Source of the DNA: Rutstroemia sp. NJR-2017a BVV2
Taxonomy: Eukaryota > Ascomycota > Leotiomycetes > Helotiales > Rutstroemiaceae
Direction of reading: 5' to 3'
Length of the DNA stretch: 64,000 bases
NCBI GenBank assembly: GCA_002946415.1
Contig: NJPS01000076.1
Location: forward strand, 1,488,001-1,552,000
Shown: piece by piece, positions 44,736-54,003 of the stretch
Numbering within the stretch: the first letter of the stretch is position 1
How the letters are laid out: every line of letters begins with the position of its first letter
Notes under the pieces: generated by a model
Told to the model about the DNA's origin: nothing
Databases searched by the model: none
What the model saw: only the letters and a program-made list of their open reading frames with translations
Program-made: the position numbers and the translations under genes

Positions 44736-45825
44736 ATGGGTCTATTCAAACACAGGGACAAGTCTCGTATGGAGGCACCGAGGCCAGCTCCAACACCTCA
44801 GACTCCAATAGCTGCACCAATGAATCCAGCACCGGCACCACATTCTCCGTCGCATACTCCAGGAGATAGTAATGCCGTCTTGTCTAGCAACAGCAACAAT
44901 GATTCGTTCAGAAGCAGCAATATTTCAAGTGCTGATACTCGAATCAATGGACACAATAATCAGAATAATCACAACCATCACAATACCGCGAACTCTGGAG
45001 TCACGACCACTACTACTACCACTACAACTACAAGTATGTTCCTCCCCGCTCAATTGATCAAGAAATACCCTTACTAAGATGATACCAGCGATAACAACGG
45101 TCAACACCGACGGTACAATTCATACGCATTCCCACCCATATAATCCGCATACAGACCCTCCACCCGCATCTCAAACTACATACCCAGCAAACGAACGACC
45201 GCCCCCAGCAGCAATTGAGGGTTATCCACAGAACACACAGACGCCGATACCCCAAGAAAGACCAGAGCCAGAGGTCCGGAGAAACAGTACTAGTGGTGGA
45301 CGTGTAATCCCCGAGCGATCACCACTTCGAAACTCAAACCCTATCCCGCCACTCAATTTAGACCATACGGACCCGTCATCACCCGTCTACCAGAACCCGA
45401 ATGCAGCTACTCTCAATTCACCTAATTCCAATCCTAACCTTAATCCAAATATGGCAAATCTCCAACAAACTACGTCGAATCAAGAGACGATCCAGCCCCC
45501 ACGTATGCCTATCAACGGGCAACCACAAGCTCCACCTAGCCCCGGCTCATCCTCTGTCAACTTCTCAAGGCCAGGTGGTAAACGTGAGAACCTTTTGATC
45601 GCAGCGAAAGGACTTCATGGCGCAGGCGAGGCATTGAGAGGAACTGTGAACTCGGCAATTGCAGGAGGATTTGGAGATCAACGTGATCTGGAGAAGAATC
45701 GGATGATCAAAGAGCAAGGTATGAGAGAGTATACTAGCAGTGGATTTAGGGAAAGGGCAGAGGGGAAACTGAGGAGAAAGAGCGGAAATGTGAACAGTGT
45801 GGGCGTTGGCGCTGAAAGAGTTTAG
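44736..45825 (+). CDS. Hypothetical Pro/Asn-rich disordered protein
   Basis: Model: exons 44736..45033 and 45089..45825, 55-bp intron, 344 residues. The intron lies at the end of a run of ten Thr (ACN codons): exon 1 ends with A and exon 2 starts CG, restoring Thr; the earlier AG at 45079 would lead to a stop. The first 250 residues are low-complexity (Pro, Asn, Ser, Thr, His). The C-terminal part is different and looks conserved: NLLIAAKGLHGAGEALRGTV, AIAGGFGDQRDLEKNRMIKE and a basic end. This suggests a helical interaction domain at the end of a disordered chain. No signal peptide or membrane segment. Function unknown; similar C-terminal blocks are found in small fungal proteins, from memory only. 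Confidence 0.75.
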
Positions 45826-46360
45826 AGACTTGGATGAGGATTGGGGTTATGATGTACATGGTGGGCTTATGGATTACTGTTTGGCGTTTGAATCGGTAAC
45901 ATTAATGGGATTATGCTACTCTTTTAGATGATGAATAATACATCCGATTGATTGTAAATTTATAACACTATTTCAAAATATTTGATACTCACTGGGTAGT
46001 AACAGCCGAGTCGCGATAAATTTAGGCATGTAGTAGTTCTCAATGCTCTTGTCAATCATTCCGAGAGCCAGATTTTCTTCTATCTACTCTGTTCTTTCTA
46101 CTACCTTTGTCGTCACAAAGACATTCAACGATATAATGAAGCTGTTCACACAAGTTGAATCTTCAACAAGGGACCCTTCATCTAGTTGAACCCTCAGCAA
46201 AAGGGGCTGTTCTCCAGACAAAGAGAGAACAATCCTGAATTCTCAGTTCTTCAATCACGAGTCCCATCGATGATAAGAACTTCAGATAACTACAAATTTC
46301 GAAAACAATAACAAAACATAACTACACCTACGCCTACGTGCCCGCCAAACTCAATTAAAA
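45826..46360. other. Intergenic, no gene seen
   Basis: 535 bp of AT-rich 3' flank and the leader of the next gene. Nothing else recognised. Confidence 0.6.
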
Positions 46361-47194
46361 ATGGCAGTGCAACATCCACCATCGTTTGCTGACTCTTGGA
46401 TCTCTCCCGAGATGTGGGTAAAGCAAAACCGAGAGCGCGCAGCAGCTGAAGCAGCAGAAAACGCAGAAACAACACTTTGGGAATCTCAACGATCCGCTGA
46501 ACGAACACCAAGATCTCATACCTACAGCAATATGGCTCGCGAGGAGAGAGCTAGCTCTTCTCGTCACCATTACGAGAGAACACACAAGCGGACAGCATCC
46601 TCGGCCTCATCTTCCTCATCAAAATACCGGGAGCGGCCTGCATCTCCAGCCGAACACATCAACATCTGGAGATCCAAGAGCACAGGCCTTGAATACGAGT
46701 ACCATAGCCCGACTGACTCTGCCATGGCCGTTCTCGACCGCAAAATCACCGCCATGAAGGAGGACCTTGACGAGCTACTAGACGACAAGACGCAATTCCT
46801 CAGGGAAATCGAAGCCATGGTAGATTCACGCATCAAAATGCATTCCGAGCGTGCGCGCCGGAGCGAAATCTTGCAAGCAGGTGCAGACAATTTACGTACG
46901 CTGAGGGAACGGCTCGAAGGCCGGAGAACATCTGAGCTGAGAAATTTGCCTGAGGAAGAGGACGAGTGTGATGGAGAATGCCATTCTGAGTATGAACCAG
47001 TGCGTACTAAAACATGGTCCGCCTGGTGGGATGAATTAGAAGGCCCGTTCACGTCTCCTGAAGGGCGCGAGTACATGCTGGTGAAGGATAAGGATCCTAG
47101 GAACAGAACTGTGTATAAGCTCTTTCTCGATGAGCTAGAGCCTTATTACACGGCCGATGGAAGGAAGTATGTGGTGTTAGTTTACACGGAATAG
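46361..47194 (+). CDS. Hypothetical charged protein with coiled coil
   Basis: Single exon, 277 residues, function unknown. N-terminal Ala/Glu-rich helix (RERAAAEAAENAETTLWESQ), then a Ser/Arg/His-rich linker, a coiled-coil region near residues 125-190 (AVLDRKITAMKEDLDELLDD) and a compact C-terminal part (residues about 215-277) with two similar units: WSAWWDELEGPFTSPEGREY and LFLDELEPYYTADGRKYVVL, each pairing DELE with a GR[EK]Y turn. This internal repeat suggests a small folded module. No membrane segment. The stop codon is the first base pair of a long hairpin. Confidence 0.75.
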   Translation: MAVQHPPSFADSWISPEMWVKQNRERAAAEAAENAETTLWESQRSAERTPRSHTYSNMAREERASSSRHHYERTHKRTASSASSSSSKYRERPASPAEHINIWRSKSTGLEYEYHSPTDSAMAVLDRKITAMKEDLDELLDDKTQFLREIEAMVDSRIKMHSERARRSEILQAGADNLRTLRERLEGRRTSELRNLPEEEDECDGECHSEYEPVRTKTWSAWWDELEGPFTSPEGREYMLVKDKDPRNRTVYKLFLDELEPYYTADGRKYVVLVYTE

Positions 47195-47306
47195 TGTGAA
47201 GCGGAATCCATTTTATGAGCCTACAATTGTCACTCTCCCAGAAAATGAAGCCACTCCTGGGAGAGTGAATAGTAGCTCATAAATTTGAGGTGGATTTCAC
47301 TTCACA
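47195..47306. repeat. Imperfect inverted repeat (about 110-nt hairpin) at a stop codon
   Basis: Left arm 47195-47241 and right arm 47257-47306 are imperfect reverse complements with a 15-nt loop. The inner 11 bp are perfect (CACTCTCCCAG with CTGGGAGAGTG), then TATGAGC with GCTCATA, and GGAATCC / TGAAG with GGATTTC / CTTCA further out. It starts right after the stop of the preceding gene. Could be a miniature inverted-repeat element or a structured 3' UTR. Confidence 0.75.
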
Positions 47307-48591
47307 AAATAGGCAAGGTAAGGAGAGAATTTTTTCTTTTGTTTGGTTCTATCTCTGGCTGCAATTTACTTGTTGATTTCATAATATAATGTGTCTTTTT
47401 CTTTTTCATGATTCTCTCAATTCTCTATTTGCTCAGCTGGCCAGTTTAATCTCGTAATATACGTCCATGTACTTTAGCTTTGGGTAGGTATGAATTTCGC
47501 TATTTTCTAGTTCTGTGCTGCTGCGTTGCTCGATACCCCTATTCGATAAAAAGTTTTCGATCTCTAATCCAATCAATGTCTTACAAATATACAAACCCTC
47601 AATTTCATATGTAAACAAATCAAAATAATGAAGTTTTCCATGCCATAAGTGATTTAGTGAGATACCTAGACACAGCAGATCGTTGATAGGATATGTTCAA
47701 GTGATCGAGGGAGGTATCGAAGATTCAGCAATTTCACGGCGGGTGCAACATATCATGCATCACTACAGGCCCCCAGACAAATTTGATTTGCAACACTTGT
47801 ATATACCCTCTTAAATATACTGTATAGGAATCAAGTGAAAGAAATCTAATGAGCTAAAATTACTCAACCATCTCAAAAATGATAGTTTTATTAAACCATT
47901 GGAGTTCGTCAGTCGCTAATAAATTATTGCACCTGCTGTGGTTGAAAAGTGTTACGACTTGTATTCTAACCAGATATCGTCTAATCACTGGTATTTGTTA
48001 TTAAACGTAAGATGGTAGTCTTCGAACGTTTGGATTGAGCTGCTCTCCTTCTATTCAATATCGTTCCAGTGAGCGGGGAGATTCATAACCCTAGCGAAAA
48101 TGGGTGTCTTCCTCAACGACATTGCTTGACCCAACGGTCCAATCAGCATGATCGACTTTGTGAGCCGTCCAGAGGATAACAGACTGGCAAAGGGTAGATC
48201 ACCATTTGGCTGTTTCCTTTGTCTGAGTATCAACCAATTAGATCACCCATTCCTTTCACTCTACCTCTGAATGAATCAATCTTTGTCTACCACAGAGCAT
48301 GCATATACAATTCCTTTATTTCTCATGACCGAAAAACAACTACTCAACTGCTCGATCCTCCTCGTTTTCATTAGTCCAAATTAACAACAGGACTGTTCAA
48401 CACTCCTTCCCTCTCCAAACAACATCCTCTCATACCAAATGAAAAAGACCAGAGCCCATTCATCTCCTTCCCTTCCTCCTCCTTCTCCTAACTATTCGTA
48501 GTTCAATCATCCGACCAGGACTCCATCCCCATTCTCAGTTACAGCAATCCCCTAGCTCTCAGCAACAGCAAGAACTAACACACTAGCAAAA
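47307..48591. other. Intergenic, AT-rich
   Basis: 1.3 kb with high AT content and no supported gene. The 200 bp before 48592 is CT-rich leader. Confidence 0.6.
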
Positions 48592-49176
48592 ATGGGCAAA
48601 TCAACAACCGCCGCTAGAGCAAGCGCCCCTCCAAGCAAAATACCCAAATCCATCCCCAACCACACCCCAACCAAAATCAAAAAACCCAACCACTCCACCA
48701 CCTGCGGCAGCAGAACCACCTTCTACCACTTCTGCGGTCACTACTACCACTCACCCATCGAGCATTCCACGCTCTGCAACTCCTCCACCTCAATCCCTAT
48801 TCCTTCGTCCTCCGCCCGCCAATACACCCCCTCATATCCTTACTCTTTCCATAAATCACCGATCCATTTCTCTCCTCTGGACATTGAAAACATCACATGC
48901 CCAGCCCTCCTAATCCGACCCCTCTACGAAGCCACCCCATGCAATACCTGCATACTGGCGAGGAAGAAGGGGATGGGGAAAGGGAAAGGTATAGTGCCGG
49001 TGCTGTCTAAGAAGGAGATATTTGATCGGATGGCGGAACACGCGAGGTGGATGAATGATTGGGAGGAGTATGGGATTAGGGAGTATGTGAGAGGAGTAGG
49101 TGCATTAATAGACGGTAGGTGGGTACCGGGAAAGGGGAGAAGTGAGGAGGGAGATAGTGACGAGGGAGATAGGTAA
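48592..49176 (+). CDS. Hypothetical Cys/His-containing small protein
   Basis: Single exon, 194 residues, function unknown. The N terminus is basic and Pro/Lys-rich. A Cys/His set (TTCGSRTTFYHFCGHYYHS, HSTLCNSS, ITCPALL, ATPCNTCILARKK) could bind one or two zinc ions: the pattern of paired CxxC and CGH motifs is like that of many short fungal proteins of unknown role. The C-terminal third is a charged helix (KKEIFDRMAEHARWMNDWEE) followed by an acidic tail. No membrane segment. The ATG has a good context (AAAATGG). Confidence 0.7.
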   Translation: MGKSTTAARASAPPSKIPKSIPNHTPTKIKKPNHSTTCGSRTTFYHFCGHYYHSPIEHSTLCNSSTSIPIPSSSARQYTPSYPYSFHKSPIHFSPLDIENITCPALLIRPLYEATPCNTCILARKKGMGKGKGIVPVLSKKEIFDRMAEHARWMNDWEEYGIREYVRGVGALIDGRWVPGKGRSEEGDSDEGDR

Positions 49177-49654
49177 GCTTTTCTTTCTTTCTTGGGTATT
49201 ATTTCGGATAGGGAAGAATAAGATAGGAAAAGGAGAGATATAAAAGTTAAGTAACGTATATAAAGGTAAGTACAACGGGGCCTGCTGTCCTATTGCATAA
49301 AAAAAAAATTAAAACTATATCCCACATAAACAGTATAATTAGAACGCAAATTCAAGTGACTATGGACTTGTACGTATGATCGTGATTTGACATTGAACAT
49401 GATGGACTAATCTAACTCAGCACCCAGGATCTGAATAGACGTTAATTGGCATGACCAAGCTCATCTGAATTTGCGTGAGACAACAACTGAGCTATCTCGA
49501 CTGCTAGAAAAGTATTGCATTAGATTAACTGTCGGGTATCAATATTAAAAATACTATTGTCTAACCCCTGTACAAAGGAAAGTGTTCGCTATATCAAAGT
49601 CCATCGAACACGAATTAAGCAATTAGTAAGTAATCCTTGCTCCTTTCCCTTCCA
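49177..49654. other. Intergenic between convergent genes
   Basis: 478 bp, AT-rich, with a run of nine A near 49300. No gene recognised. Confidence 0.6.
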
Positions 49655-52600
49655 TCACAACCAAAATAGCCATCGTACCGCACCCACAGCACCTCTCCCA
49701 ATGCCCATAATAACTCTTGCCAGCACGACCATGAACCAAACATACCACATAACACCCACTAACGCCCACTCCACCATAACCCAGCCGCCCCTCCTCACCC
49801 ATCTAAATCTCCTTCTCCGTCTCCTCATCATCTTATCCATACTATCCGTCAACTTATTGACCTGCAAAATGTGACCCGTGACCAAATCCTTCGAGACTTC
49901 ATCCGCATCATCCGCAATCCTCCTCGTCATCGGCGTAAGATTTTCCACAAGTCGGCTCTGCAACTCACCCATATCATTCAAGAGATTCTGGATCGTTGTC
50001 ATGGAGAAGTTATCGGCTGATTGCTGCCACAAGCGAGAAGAAAGCTGCACGTCGTTTTGGAGAATTCTTGCCGCTAACATATGTTGTTGGGATTTCGGAA
50101 CCGGCATGAGAGGACCCTCGGCAAAAGAGGCGATGTCTTCGTAGCATTTCTCCTCGGCATCGCGGAGATCTTTGGGTTCGGCGGCGCGACGAGCGATTTC
50201 GTTGGCTTTGATGCCGGAACTGAGAAGGAGGGTTCTGACACGCGCAATTTCGCGCTTCGTCGTCGGCCCGCGGTGAGCGGATACGCCACTGTCAGATATA
50301 CTCCATTGGCGTTTACCATCCAATGAAGGACGTCTATTCTGATTTGCCTCAAGAATTGACAATCCAGTGACTGGAAGAGCATTGCGTCTCTGACCTGGAT
50401 AGCCAAGTATTGCATTGATACGAGAATCTGCGCTGCGTACTCCGCGGGTATAACTACCCCTCCTCGTAGAGACATCAGAGACGTCCGAAACGCGCCGTCC
50501 AGCTGGCTCCAAGTCGGGAGACGATGCTGGAGAAGCCTTATGAATGTCGATCCTAGGAGCCGCCAAATTTGTCTTAGAAGAATACTCGGGCTCCGAGGCT
50601 TCACTGTCTGGGACGCCTTCTGGTTTTCTGGCTCTTGTAGACCGTCCACGATTCTCGAAAGGGGATTTGAAGCTGGGCATGTTATTGATATAAGTCGGGA
50701 TAGTCTTATCCGGTGATATGTCTGCATCGATGGCGTCTGTGTCTTGTCTGTCGAGGGGTGGCTTCTTTTCGCTTTTGCGCGTCGGCTGGCGATAATCATC
50801 TGTATCCGATTCATCTGTTGATGGGCCAGAATTGTTTCCGTCCCTTTTCCAAAGGAAATCACTGACTCTAGCAACAGGACCTCGAGTGCCTTTGAAAAGC
50901 CCTCGAATACCCGACTCTTCTCCTTTACCCTTTCGCAAACTGGTTTGCTTCTTTAGAGATTTAGCACTCTCGTCTGTACCCTTACTCAAAAGCTTCTTTG
51001 TAGGACTTATAGACCTGTTGCGGCCATACGGTGTATCGGGGGTCTGTGATAATCTTGAGTCAATGGAATCGATGGATACCCGAGACATGTCAGGCTGATC
51101 ACGTTCATTACTAGGCTCCCGGCTATGGTCCCGGAAATGATTTATTTTTGACCTGACTCTGGACAAGGGCCGTTTTCTATTGGGTGAAGATTTGCGGCTT
51201 TTGGGAGACGACAAATCTAAGCCGATGCTAGGAACAAATGAATTGACGAGCTTGGATGCCTTCACTTGTGGAGAATTTGGAGCGGTTGAATCCAAGCCTT
51301 CTAAGGAAGTGCGAGGACTGATACCAGGAACATCCAAGCTTGGCCGTCCGGATGGCATAGATGGAAATCCAGTCCTTTTCTTGGTGGGCGACTCTCTACT
51401 GGCGTTCCTTGAGTGAGCCTTTCGATGCAAACTGATACTGGAGTCTGATTTCTCGGCGCTATTCGGAAGCGATGTCTCGATTGATGTGATGGTATTTTGT
51501 TTGACAAGTTTCTCAGGTGTCATGAAGCTGGCATTCCCAGACTCCTTAGCCATCATCTCCAACATCTGCTTTTCGAGGATATCTCTCCCATGATCTTGAC
51601 TTTCCATCGTCCCACTGCGCCTTCGCTTGGAGAATCGTCCTATGTGTTCACTGTCCGAAGACTCAGAACTCGATCTACTTCTCGAGCGCAGGAAGCGATG
51701 TTTTTCACGGCTTGAAGCACCGCTGCCATGCTGATTGTTGGTTGCCTCATGTAACTTATGCCTGCTTTTGAAACCAGCACTCTCCGGTTGTTTTTCAAGC
51801 TCATGCTTAAAAGACCTGAAGTCGGGTAATTTGGTATCTATACGCAAATCCAAGGCCGCGTCGCCTTTCTTACCATTGCCCTTTTTACCATGAGACCGAT
51901 CTGAAGACTTTCGAATATCCGAGCTTTCAGGGGCACGAGGCATCGCAGGAAATATTAGCCGTCCGCTGCGGTCCTCAATCAATGATTTGTTGTCATCCTG
52001 TTCGAGCCAGTATATATCCGCAAGCATATCCGCAGGGTTTATGGCCCAGTCGATCCTCGGACGCACGACCTTAGGCGCAGCCTGGCTTTTTGGACCGGCG
52101 GATTCTGGTGATGTATGTATGGCGGATTCATCCTCTATAGTTTTAGAAAATGGTGGTAGAGCCACGCGATGTCCGTTGATGAAATCGTCATGCAAAGCGG
52201 CCTTTGAGACCTCGTCCACCCACCATGAAACTTTATGTACGTTCCCAAAACCTTGTGCTTCGCCGTCTATGTTAATGCGAGCTCGAGCGCGGACCTTCCT
52301 ATTACGTATATATTGCAAGGGGTTATATTGTCGCCCAAAAACACGTTGAGGTCGGTCAGGAGAAGATGCAGGCTGCGCAGACGTAGACGAGCCAGCAACC
52401 GGTCCACTGGGGCTGGTATTCTGACCCTTTTCTGAAGAACTGACTTTGAGAGGAGGGATATACTGAAGTAAGCGGCGGTATTGGGCCATCAACTCAATCG
52501 CCTTCTTGGCTTTCTCCGCTCGTGCTAACGTGGATGATGAAAAGTGGTATTGGTAAATGGACTCAGGACTGTCGAAGGTTCCTGGCACTGGATTGATTCT

Positions 52601-53437
52601 CAGCCCGGATGACACGCGAGGGACACTTGATAGCACCCTATCATTTCGATCTGGCTTGGGCGAAATGTTCCTTGAAGTTCTTCTCTGCTGCTGTAAATGC
52701 TGACGTAAACTACCCCCTGGGAACCCCTCACCAAGTGCAGGACCTGCAGAAGGTAAAGGTGTAGATATGTTGCGCCTTGACGCAATCCTCCTACTTTCAC
52801 TGAGATTCAGTGCCAGATTGACAATTTGCGCTGAGTCGACATCAAGCCCAGAGCTACGATCTGATTGCTCTGAGACATGTGCGACATCTCTGTTCTCGTC
52901 AAGTCGTGGCGCATTTGTGTCGCCAACAACTTCGTTCTCAGCCCCCTCTTCTATCGGCGCGCTGACCACGTTCGATGCTAGAGGACTGCCCGCGCTTGCT
53001 CCACTGCTAGAAATCCGTTTGGTGTTCTTCTTGTCGCTCGACTTGCCTTTGAAGTCGTGGAGTAAACTGCGTGTGCGAGAGGGTCGTTCACCTAAGGGCG
53101 GGCTCTCCGAGCTTCGATGGAATATAGAACCTGATAACAAGAATCCTCCACCACTTTTCCCTTTGTTATGCGGTTTATGAATAGTCCTGCTATCCTTTTT
53201 GACTCCATCGTTCGTGCTGGTGCCCAGATCCCCCTGCTGATTATCGTCTCCGTCATTCAACGTGCTTGTCGCGAAGCTATTTCGATTACTCACGGCGGTG
53301 TTGGATTCGCCTGTGTCATTGCTGCCAGTGCTATATCGTGTGTTTGAAGCCGAGAAAGTGCTCGAAGTAGGTCGGGGCTCCGTTGGAGAAGCAATGGTGC
53401 TGTCCTTGGTCGTGCCGTTATGCGCGTGGGATGTCAT
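49655..53437 (-). CDS. Large disordered protein with C-terminal membrane anchor
   Basis: Single exon, 1,260 residues, function unknown. About the first 270 residues are Ser/Thr/Asn-rich and disordered. Two blocks look folded: SPESIYQYHFSSSTLARAEK with IELMAQYRRLLQYIPPLK (about 290-330), and RKVRARARINIDGEAQGFGN, HKVSWWVDEV and LADIYWLEQDD (about 380-480). A long Arg/Ser-rich middle with many basic SxxR/K phosphosite-like words follows. The end has a helical segment (LQSRLVENLTPMTRRIADDA) typical of coiled coils, an Arg run (MRRRRRRFRWVRRGG), and two hydrophobic stretches (VMVEWALVGVMWYVWFMVVL, then IMGIGRGAVGAVRWLFWL). The layout suggests a cytosolic scaffold held to a membrane by its tail. 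I do not recognise the family with confidence. Confidence 0.85.
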   Translation of the reverse strand: MTSHAHNGTTKDSTIASPTEPRPTSSTFSASNTRYSTGSNDTGESNTAVSNRNSFATSTLNDGDDNQQGDLGTSTNDGVKKDSRTIHKPHNKGKSGGGFLLSGSIFHRSSESPPLGERPSRTRSLLHDFKGKSSDKKNTKRISSSGASAGSPLASNVVSAPIEEGAENEVVGDTNAPRLDENRDVAHVSEQSDRSSGLDVDSAQIVNLALNLSESRRIASRRNISTPLPSAGPALGEGFPGGSLRQHLQQQRRTSRNISPKPDRNDRVLSSVPRVSSGLRINPVPGTFDSPESIYQYHFSSSTLARAEKAKKAIELMAQYRRLLQYIPPLKVSSSEKGQNTSPSGPVAGSSTSAQPASSPDRPQRVFGRQYNPLQYIRNRKVRARARINIDGEAQGFGNVHKVSWWVDEVSKAALHDDFINGHRVALPPFSKTIEDESAIHTSPESAGPKSQAAPKVVRPRIDWAINPADMLADIYWLEQDDNKSLIEDRSGRLIFPAMPRAPESSDIRKSSDRSHGKKGNGKKGDAALDLRIDTKLPDFRSFKHELEKQPESAGFKSRHKLHEATNNQHGSGASSREKHRFLRSRSRSSSESSDSEHIGRFSKRRRSGTMESQDHGRDILEKQMLEMMAKESGNASFMTPEKLVKQNTITSIETSLPNSAEKSDSSISLHRKAHSRNASRESPTKKRTGFPSMPSGRPSLDVPGISPRTSLEGLDSTAPNSPQVKASKLVNSFVPSIGLDLSSPKSRKSSPNRKRPLSRVRSKINHFRDHSREPSNERDQPDMSRVSIDSIDSRLSQTPDTPYGRNRSISPTKKLLSKGTDESAKSLKKQTSLRKGKGEESGIRGLFKGTRGPVARVSDFLWKRDGNNSGPSTDESDTDDYRQPTRKSEKKPPLDRQDTDAIDADISPDKTIPTYINNMPSFKSPFENRGRSTRARKPEGVPDSEASEPEYSSKTNLAAPRIDIHKASPASSPDLEPAGRRVSDVSDVSTRRGSYTRGVRSADSRINAILGYPGQRRNALPVTGLSILEANQNRRPSLDGKRQWSISDSGVSAHRGPTTKREIARVRTLLLSSGIKANEIARRAAEPKDLRDAEEKCYEDIASFAEGPLMPVPKSQQHMLAARILQNDVQLSSRLWQQSADNFSMTTIQNLLNDMGELQSRLVENLTPMTRRIADDADEVSKDLVTGHILQVNKLTDSMDKMMRRRRRRFRWVRRGGWVMVEWALVGVMWYVWFMVVLARVIMGIGRGAVGAVRWLFWL

Positions 53438-54003
53438 CGTTCTCGCCCTACGAGCTCTTTGCCTGCATCACCATCCAAGCTGTTCAAAGTCTGTGCTACT
53501 CCATTGTGAAATAGTTGTAGCGGAAAGGACTTAGTCGCAGACTAGTACATGTAGTTGAAATTGGGTGATTAATATGCCGAAGGGTGTTTTGTCGATCAGC
53601 ATGGTTACGGAAGTAATCAGTACTGGACTTGCGACCATGCCCAATGACATCGCTAAACCCACTTCAAACACCACTATAATTACAATATAGGCACAAAAAT
53701 AGCTAAGATTAAGAAAAGTGCAACACTAAATCCGAAAAGATAACGTGCTGCAGAATAATTTCGAAATTAAAACATTTTCATCGGAATAATTTGATATGGA
53801 ATTCAAATGTACCACTCATTAAAACATTATCAGGGACGCACGGACATTGCTATGCTTTTTGTTACTACTGTTCTACTCCTCACAGATGGATTTGAGTGAA
53901 GTACTCAGTGTAAACGCCGATGATCTAGATACAAAGACTCCTGAAGTCTCCCCTCCATAAACGCCGTACTTTTCCTCAACTACATTAGCCAACGTCTTCT
54001 TCC
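53438..54003. other. Intergenic, AT-rich
   Basis: 566 bp upstream of the large anchored protein and downstream of pescadillo. Strongly AT-rich at 53640-53850. No gene. Confidence 0.65.
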
